From Sympetrum striolatum (taxonomy: Eukaryota; Arthropoda; Insecta; Odonata; Libellulidae): a stretch of DNA of 64,000 nt. The notes below the pieces were generated by a model, which saw only the letters and a list, made by a program, of their open reading frames with translations, was not told the DNA's origin and did not search any database. Below, piece after piece: positions 56,011-64,000 of this stretch (the first letter of the stretch is position 1; each line of letters opens with the position of its first letter). The stretch is taken from contig OX388346.1 in NCBI GenBank assembly GCA_947579665.1, forward strand, positions 88,104,615-88,168,614, read 5' to 3'. Both the position numbers and the translations under genes were made by a program.

Positions 56011-59000
56011 TTTTTTTTTCTTATGATGTCAAAGGGAAAAAATCGCTTAAATGTTGGTTGGGTTACTTATTCGTACCGTATACGAAAACGAAATACGGAA
56101 CAGAGATAAATCGATGTAAAATACTTTCTGAAGCAATATTTATATTTTAAATAAAACAAGCTTTAACGCTACTTAACGTACTTTAACAATTTACGTTATT
56201 TAACGACATTCTCAAATAAATTTAAAATACTGCAGCGCTTTAATCTAAATAAACAGTGAGCATCTTTGCTCGTATAAATTTTATTCCACAGTAAAAAATG
56301 AAAAAAAATCAAAAGCACTTCATAACCTACGTAAATTACCCTCGACTTGAATAATACGAGAAATCGGTCGCTAAGTAAACAAAATAATCTTCGGCTAATC
56401 TAATTTATCGATATGCAAATGCAATGCAAAAGCAAAAAGATATTTCTTATTATCTTCATTACTCTAGAAATTCCACGTATATTTATGAGATACATATGAA
56501 TTAATCAAATTATAGATCTTCTTCATACTTTTCCAAGAGTACAGACCCCTCAAAAGAACTGCGAATTTCTTTTTCACTTATATTCTTTTTACATCCTTTG
56601 TGAGATGCGATTGAGTTAAAAATCGGAATTAGTTGCAAAGACAATCGAGAATCGTCATCTGATAATAATAAAATCCAGAATTTCTTTTATTCAATCGGAA
56701 GATCTTGCGTTTCAACGACAATCTGAAGCTTCTGCCAGTCTTATAATTAAGTTAAGTTTCACTATTTTAATTTTTGAAATACATAATAATAATATAAAGT
56801 GTTGATTTTACTTTGTTGTTAGTGTCTGATGATGACTTGGAAAGCCGAAACTAGAGGCATTCACAAAATAAAATAGCGAAAATTCCCAAAGATATTTTAT
56901 TCTCATCTCTTTGATTAGTTTCACAAAGTGAAGGCTTCAGCCATCGATTTTATTATAAATGTATGTTCATCAGGAATTGAAATAAATTCGTATTATAATT
57001 TATAATAACTATATTGAAACGATATTAATACACATGAATTGATTAATATAAAATAATATAAAATGTTTTCTGATCAGAAGAATAGGTTTCCTCCTAATGG
57101 AGCAAACCAAAATCTTAATGAATTATTTAAATAAGAATTAACGCTGAGTTTTAAAAAAATAAAATTCCAAATCGAGTCCAAAAATCCACGTCTATCATTA
57201 TGCACTGGGAGTACATCATTAAATTTACGCTTTTCTAAATTGTAATGGCCCATAGGATTTAAATATATAATAATCATCTAATTTTAAACTTAAATTAATT
57301 GCAAATGAAACGAAAGCCATATAAAATGAATTTCAATCAGCGTTTTACTTATCATGATCGTATTCTCTTTAGAGCAAGCCGAACTTAATGACAGATCAGC
57401 TGTCCGTCAGCAGCAGATACGTCGTTAAAATTCAAAGACCAGCAGAACGGAGAGAAAAGCGAGGGAATTATCGAGAGGAGTAATTGCCACTTTCTCCATC
57501 GGCGAACAATCGACTTCCTGTTTTAAATTTTAAGTGAAAATCCAGGGAAGCGACCAAGGGCTGAGTAAACCGCTTTTATATTCCATTGACCTATATTCCC
57601 CTTTTAGTTTAATAGTGCACTGTGTTATATTCATAGCTTGTGGTCGTAGGTTCAAAAGCTAAATAAACGTGATCTTGGATACTAATAACTTCCATGCTAT
57701 ATAGTATAATGGTCAGTGGCTCTTAAAATTCCATCTTAAGTTCGGGATGGAACACATAAACCTTAATTAGAGGGAGACCTTGCCGGATTATCAAAGACCC
57801 TTCAGCTCTCTCATTTTTCCGCTGGATTTTTCTTAATTACAGAAAATAATAACGAGTTTTTTAATTTTAAAACAACTTTGCATACAATTTTATACCTAAT
57901 TCAACGAAATAACGTCTATAAATTAATATAAGAGTCCAGTCTGAATTCAACTACTGTGTTCATTTAAATTTCGTCTCATGATCAAAGTCCTGCATCACAA
58001 GGTCGTGGTTACGTAATTTTCAATTTTTTTGGCACATACAAAAATATAAATCATTTAATCATCGAAAATGAAATCCATTACAAGAAAAAACGAAAAATTA
58101 CAGGATTTTCAACAATCGTCAATTATATGTATAAACATAAAAAGGCGTTGAGATATTAATTCATTTTCGTACTTAACTGAGTCAAACTTGAACATTAGAA
58201 ATACTTTCATCAATGAAGTGTTGAAGGTCAGCAGTTAAAACAGGGCATATACTTTCGCGATATTAATTAAGTGAATTTTTTAAATATAACATGAATTATT
58301 GTCCACTTTTTTAAGCAGCTAATCCTTTCCAGATTCCGAATTCACACTGTTCTGAGTTATTTCACCAGCCTCCTTTGGCGTGATCATCACCTCAATTTTA
58401 TAACTCTTTTTCCAATTTTAATAACTTTTACCCTTTCCAAATAACTTTATTACCCATTCCATCAAAAAGTTAAAAATTAGGAAATGTCGTCACCATTTAC
58501 TCTATCCCTGCTTTATATTTTATACGAATCTCATCCTTTTAATGTTCCATTTGCTTCTATATTTCCCTAATCATCTAAAATCAAAGTCGCAACTTTAACC
58601 TTAAGTATCACCAACTAATTCTATGTCATCAGCGGATTGGATCGATTTAAATCGTCTTCAATCAACATTTTACTATAAATTAATTTCTATATTTTTCGTC
58701 ACATTCCTAATAAAAATGTAGACGTAATGGAATCGTTAATCAGATAATGGACTTACAATGTAGAGAACAAATGTGCACGAGTATTTCAGGAGGGATCTTT
58801 TTCGCGATGTTATTTCCTTATTGATTTTTTTAATTTATGTATAATATACATAACTACTCGAAAGAAAGTTTTAATATGGCCAACAGCCTAAAAATCTGCA
58901 GCAAACTCTTGCGAACAATTTGAAAGGAAGAGGTGACCGTCAAATAAATTCCGATAAACGAAGTTCGTATCGGATATCGAAATTATTTCCTGAGAGCTTC

Positions 59001-62000
59001 CCCAAAGGGCATCCTCATTTGACATCTCTCCAAGTCCTCAAAAGTTCTTCTGAATAATCCGAGAATGATGCCCTCAAAAGAGTAACTTCCTTTCTCGAAT
59101 AACTGGAGTTAACCGCTTAGAAATCGCTATCCAGTAATGGTATATGTTATGATCCGGATATTGGAAATCGAATCTTAAGCTTTTGACCGAACTGAAAAGA
59201 ACTAAAAGATTAAATAGAAACGTATACAATTGCATTCTCATTTGAAGTTTAGAGAAGACTTCAACGTACAGTTACGTAGACTCACCTTTAATCGTGTCGT
59301 CCAAACCACTTTAGATTCGTGGCCCTGCGTTTGAGAGTAACAGTTTCAATACGTATTTCCCTTTCTAAATTTTACATCAGCGCTATGATTCGTAAGATTT
59401 TCACACTAATTTTATCATAATAAAAGGGAATACGAAATTTATTTATTATCATAATGTTATATGGAATGCTATTTGTCAATATTTCTTATTCTTAAAAGGA
59501 ATATTGTTTTATACATATTTTATTTCAGCATCTTAATGTTAACGATTAAAATACTTAATTATTCAATATATTTGATAAGTTTGATCTTATAGTAATAAAC
59601 TATTTATTTCTATTCCTAATATGGAATTCCACATGGCTTCTTCAATCGATCTTATTTATTTATATATTTTGATTGATGTTTTATTAACAAGAAGGCATGC
59701 AAGCAGTTAGAAGGATATTTATATACAGATTGCTGTTTGTTAAATTAAGACTTTAAAGATACATAAAGAATAAATCAATTTTAAATGGATCATCTTTTAA
59801 GCCGCTATTTCATGGCTTCTAGGCGTAAACGCGTCGATACCCAAGCGGCTAAAATATTTTCTCCGAACCGACCGAAGCTATTAAATGAAACTTTTACTCG
59901 GAAGGGGAGTGAAAGCGCACGAAATAAAACTTTCAATCAGTCCAGAGGGTATCAATATCAGCGGAGACTACTTTCACGGAGGCTCCCAATTATGGATCAG
60001 CGACCACTGTAGAAGTTAACAGCAGATGCGTCACGGCAATAAGACAGAACAGACGACTATTTTCATTCCATATTATATTTTCATGAGGCGTTATTTTTTA
60101 GGGTCACGATCACGGTTAACGTCAGAAGGTCGTTTGATGATTGGCGCAACTGTTTAATTCTTCAGGTGAATTATTCTGAGGGGGGGGGTTATTCTTTTAT
60201 GAGGTATCGCCAGAAATAGAAGCCACGTTTTAATTAATTATTTAGTCAAAGATCGGAATGAACGGAAATGTCGTAATGGTTTGTCACGCGACGAATATTA
60301 TATCCCAGTTTGCGTAGATCACTCGTAAAAACGTAATCAATAGCTTGACCCTTCTATTTTTATCAGCATCGATAATATCATAGTTATGAACTGACAATGA
60401 CGAACAAAACATGAAGCCAGAATTGGATTTTGACCGAATCATTATTTTTTCACGTTTCGTGAAAGTTTTCGGGTTCTGGAATATTATTTATTTTGACGAA
60501 TGCAGCAGTGTCTAACTATTTTTTAATCAACTGATTCATAAAATCTCACTCATAGATTAAGATATAACTCAATCAAAACGACCTAGTATAGATTAAAATG
60601 AGTCAGAATGCACACAATTATTATAAAGCTGTTTCGTTTATCCTATAACCATGGATCAACCAGACATTCGAGTTTTAAAAATTCAATTTTCGTGAAACTT
60701 TGGTGTAACGCACACATTTCTGGTATTCACTAATCAAAAATGTATGATTCCACTAAGAATGCTGAATCCAACATATCTACCACATACTACTCAAGAGCAA
60801 CTCGAATTCTAAAGGGGACAGAAAGCGAGAGGACAGGGGAAAGAAATAACTAAGTTAATTTCTAATAAAAAGTTTTTCACGAAGGAACAAGCTGAGAGTT
60901 TTCCGCTATAAAAAATCCGTGGAGAAAGAGCGAGCGAGAGGTAAACGGAAACCAAAGAGTTGATTCTGTCGGACTGTGGACACTTAACGGTTCGCCATTC
61001 GCTGGTATTTTAACATTCTCCCGCTCGCTGACCCTTTTAAAATTCAGCCTGGCAAAGGTCACCTTTAGACCTATAATGAATAACGTAAGTCAATATCATC
61101 GAGAAGATGTAGCGAATTCATCTTGAATAAACTACTGAAGTTTATTTACAGGGATCTCATTTATAAAGCATTTTTATATCTTTGAAATTACTGCTACTTC
61201 AGGGAATAAAAATCTCCTTAATTTTTTTTATTGAGGTTTTACTAAAAACAATCGCCCAAAATATTTTCCATCCATTGAAACTCCGCGAATTCTGCTTTAA
61301 TCAGAAAATGTCTGGATAACCGCAAGAAATATCAGTTGAAGAACGAATAAAGTTGATTTTGGCAGATCTCGCAAAGAACAGTTTATTTATTTATTGATTT
61401 TGATTCTTCCTCCAAACTGTATGAGTCCTTTGCATGTAGATTTTAAGAACAAAGTACGTCTCAGTAGCATTGGTCACGTAGTACGGAGTACCTATGTGGT
61501 AGATGAACTTTTAGATTTATATACGAAACAGCAGCATAGTTGATTTAAATTAAATTTCTCCTCCCAATTACTTATTATAAAGAGAAGTCGAGCATTAAAT
61601 TATTTTAAGACTTTCGTCGCAGTAATTTCAATTATACATTAAGCATACGCAAGGATATTCAAAAGTGAAAAATATAACATAAGAAATATTTCCCTATTTC
61701 AATCATTAACTATATATCCAATGACATCAAAAACTATCCCTAAACAGGTATTTAGTATTGTACCTCTATATTTAATATTCATTTTTTAAATGTTAATCTT
61801 GACTACGAAAAAATTGTTTAAAATCAGAATCAGCATCGCCTGAATTCTCTTTGCAATATCGCACTTAAGTGAAACAATTAAATATATAGGTTAAGTTGAA
61901 AAACCGAAGAGCCTCACAACCTCATCTTTACTCTGGTTTATTTTAAGATAACGTGTGAACTCTTGAGGTTTGAAGGAGTTTCTGTTGACTCATTTTTTTA

Positions 62001-62680
62001 AGGTCGTGAAATATTTACTGCAGCTACTTTCCGAAGATTCGTCGTAATTCGTGTTTTTTACGTTATTTTTTGAAAACCTCGCCAATCCGGAAAGACGACT
62101 ATGTGCCTGAATTCGTCCGGATTACCGAGGTTTTACTGTATATACAATGTATATTATACATACATAAATTCTCAATGGAACAGATAATATTAGGATGTAA
62201 TATTTCATTAGACGAATGGTCGATGTTTAGAAAAGTTTCATTTACTAAACTAGAAGAGCGATTTCCTTAAAATGTACGAGTCATTGCTGTTATTTTACTT
62301 ATTCAAAAGACTACCATTGAGCGTAAGCATATTAATGAGTCTAATAATCTAACAGAAACCGGATAGGAGAGTATTCGCCAACATCAGGCGCCTAAAGCGG
62401 TCTCCAAATTCTGCTTCATTCTGAAATGTTTTCAAGAAGATTGACATTGTTTATTTATTTTTACAATTATATAATTATATATATATGTAATAATTATAAT
62501 AATATGGTATATAAGCAAAATAAATTCAAATCAGTTAGTCATATCGTTCATTGTTTTATTTTTAGTTATGTTTCTTAGCCATTTCTGGAACATAAACAGA
62601 ATGAATATGCAGATTTAATGCAAATTAGATATTCTATCCAGTTTTATAAATCGCTATTTTCAGTCGAAGACTTCCGATTT
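56011..62680 (+). other. Opsin intron 1, mostly AT-rich, no exon found
   Basis: No opsin exon (DRY-type motif, retinal-lysine motif or other helix) was recognised on the plus strand. GC-richer unique patches lie at 57360-57560, 59790-60030 and 60790-61060 and may be regulatory. A run of nine G lies near 60181. AT microsatellite-like sequence lies at 62470-62520. Confidence 0.5.
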
Positions 62681-63020
62681 ACTGTCGTGTTTCCCTGAAA
62701 ATAAGGCAACCCCAGATTAAGCCCTAGCATGATTTTTCAGAATCCTCTTACTCCAAGCCATACCGCAAATATATAAACCCTAGTTGTGATCGCCAGCCAA
62801 ACAGAGGTATTGAATCATTAATGGATATTAGTGCTTTAAAAAATAAAAATCAAAAGAGCGTTGCCATAACATGTACAGAAAACAAAATGACGCGTGACAC
62901 ATTTATGTGATGAATATCCTAAAAGACGACAGCGTTGGCAGTAAAGAATAAAGCCCGCTAAAAATTAACCCTAAGGGATCTTTAGGAACAAAAATGGATG
63001 TGACTTTAGGGACACGGTAC
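62681..63020. mobile_element. TGTTTCCCTGAAAATAAG-type MITE
   Basis: Starts ACTGTCGTGTTTCCCTGAAA followed by TAAGCCCTAGCATGATTTTT and AACCCTAGTT. The other end, GACTTTAGGGACACGGTAC, is an eroded inverse of the start. These words closely resemble a dispersed non-autonomous DNA element that I recall from several animal genomes; I cannot name it with certainty. Non-coding. Confidence 0.55.
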
Positions 63021-63141
63021 ATTTTAGATATTTTTTATTTAATTCTGTTCTCAAAAGTGAAATAAAGTGCTTATGTTCAGTCCCTTAGTCATTGATAGTT
63101 TTAGATAGTATATGAAGGAGAATTGCGAACAAATATTGACC

Positions 63142-63353
63142 AAAATCCATATTGAGGAATCTTTTACTAAACCACAAAATTTCTATGGTTCATCACACAT
63201 TTCACATATCTGTGGTTTCATCGACCAGTCTGATGAAATATTATATCCTAATATTATCTGTTCCATTCAGAATTGATGTATGTATATATTTTTCACGGCT
63301 ATAAATTCAATTTTTTCTGTGGTTTAGTAAAAGAATCCTCAATATGGATTTTG
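63142..63353. mobile_element. Foldback MITE
   Basis: Inverted arms of ~38 bp: AAAATCCATATTGAGGAATC, TTTTACTAAACCACA on the left (63142-63179) and the inverse on the right (63315-63353), around ~135 bp of AT-rich DNA. No coding. A 12-bp direct repeat AAATATTGACCA lies at 63131-63142 and 63401-63412. Confidence 0.75.
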
Positions 63354-63450
63354 CTAGAATTGATAATTACCACAAATTTACGCCTGATTCCGTGTCGTTT
63401 AAATATTGACCATTTCTACTTATTTCCTAAGAATCTACCCTTTCCTTATT

Positions 63451-64000
63451 ACTTTCTCCCTATACGTAGTATACAGAAAGTAATGTATTCGCAAAAAAAT
63501 TCGACCTCCATATTTCAACGGAAATAGATGTTTTGGGGCCCATAGAGTTCGCTTTCGCAATTTTCCCGAACAGGTCTGTCTGTGTGTCTGTGTGTGGTAA
63601 AAAGGTTTGTGGGCGCTCTATCTTAAAAAGTAATTATCCGATCATTTCCAAGAGTTGATTAGTTTCTGATGAATATCGCTTAACCGGAAGTTGCGGTTTA
63701 TCCGGAACAAAGTTTTGTTTCTTAAATATCTCCGTCAGAATGCAATGTAGGTATATACGAGTATTAACAAAAGTTATAGATAATGTACTTTATTACAACC
63801 TTTGTATTAAACATTTTTTCGTAACACTGATTTTTTATGATTTATTCTTGAATAATGGTTAACCGGAATATTTATCCAGAACTGGGAGTTTTTCATACAT
63901 ATCTACGTCAGAATGCAATGTAGGTACATACAATTACATACAAAAGTTATAGATAATGTATTTTACTACAACTTTTGTTTGAAACATTTTTCTTTAACTC
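63451..64000 (+). mobile_element. Periodic repeat with terminal palindrome, copy 2 (cut by window end)
   Basis: Same orientation and order as copy 1: opening hairpin ACTTTCTCCCTATACGTAGT..., TTTTGGGGCCCATAGAG, a TCTG/TGTG run, then periodic units at 63672 (AATATCGCTTAACCGGAAG) and 63851 (AATAATGGTTAACCGGAA), 179 bp apart. The element continues past the window. Confidence 0.8.

Noticed and set aside
59785..60012. Opsin exon 2
   Set aside because: Translation is basic and hydrophilic, with no transmembrane segment or helix-2 motif.
1..64000. Bacterial operons, CRISPR array or integrated viral genome
   Set aside because: Introns, SINEs and LINEs show animal nuclear DNA. No regularly spaced short repeats with unique spacers and no capsid, polymerase or envelope-like ORF were seen.

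Overview
This is animal nuclear DNA, most likely from an insect. It is AT-rich (roughly two thirds A+T by eye), intron-bearing and gene-poor, and it is full of short interspersed elements, decayed LINEs, mariner and hAT-type elements and foldback MITEs. The two recognisable protein genes are an eukaryotic inorganic pyrophosphatase and an arthropod-type opsin. Species and order cannot be fixed from the sequence alone.

Left edge (1-1177, minus strand): the first four coding exons of an inorganic pyrophosphatase, orthologous to Drosophila Nurf-38 (PPA family), are split by short introns. The gene runs leftward out of the window. Its first exon has two in-frame ATGs 38 codons apart. The peptide between them is rich in Arg and Ser with no acidic residue, which looks like a mitochondrial presequence, so one gene could supply both a mitochondrial and a cytosolic/nuclear enzyme. 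A 13-codon uORF overlaps the upstream start.

Middle (1.2-53.8 kb): mostly intergenic or intronic. It holds a full-length tRNA-derived SINE with an 11-bp target-site duplication (TSD); LINE remnants (4.8-5.5, 9.0, 12.1-12.8, 25.3-25.6 kb); an internally deleted mariner with a LINE inserted in it (11.4-13.0 kb); and tRNA-SINEs built as inverted dimers (9.9, 13.3, 42.0 kb). The 42-kb dimer lies between 13-bp direct repeats, so the palindrome was probably inserted as one unit. There is also a hAT-type MITE nested in a tRNA-SINE with an 8-bp TSD (34.7-35.1 kb), several long foldback MITEs, and a pair of ~435-bp-spaced repeats at 21 kb. Between repeats lie GC-richer, stop-poor, apparently unique islands (for example 17.6-18.1, 23.0-23.9, 26.7-27.2, 36.4-36.9, 52.2-53.2 kb) that look more like conserved non-coding DNA than exons. 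A candidate first coding exon of an unidentified gene sits at 30.84-31.00 kb.

Right part (53.8-64 kb): the first coding exon of a rhabdomeric-type opsin (54002-54519, plus strand), resembling the Rh7 class, ends in a good splice donor just after transmembrane helix 1. No second opsin exon is visible in the remaining 9.5 kb, so the first intron is very long. It contains two copies of a distinctive repeat with ~178-bp internal periodicity and a terminal palindrome (55.2-56.0 kb; 63.45 kb to the end), plus two more MITEs.

There is no sign of shared regulation between the two genes; they are separate loci about 53 kb apart pointing away from each other. No prokaryotic-style operon, CRISPR array or viral genome was seen.
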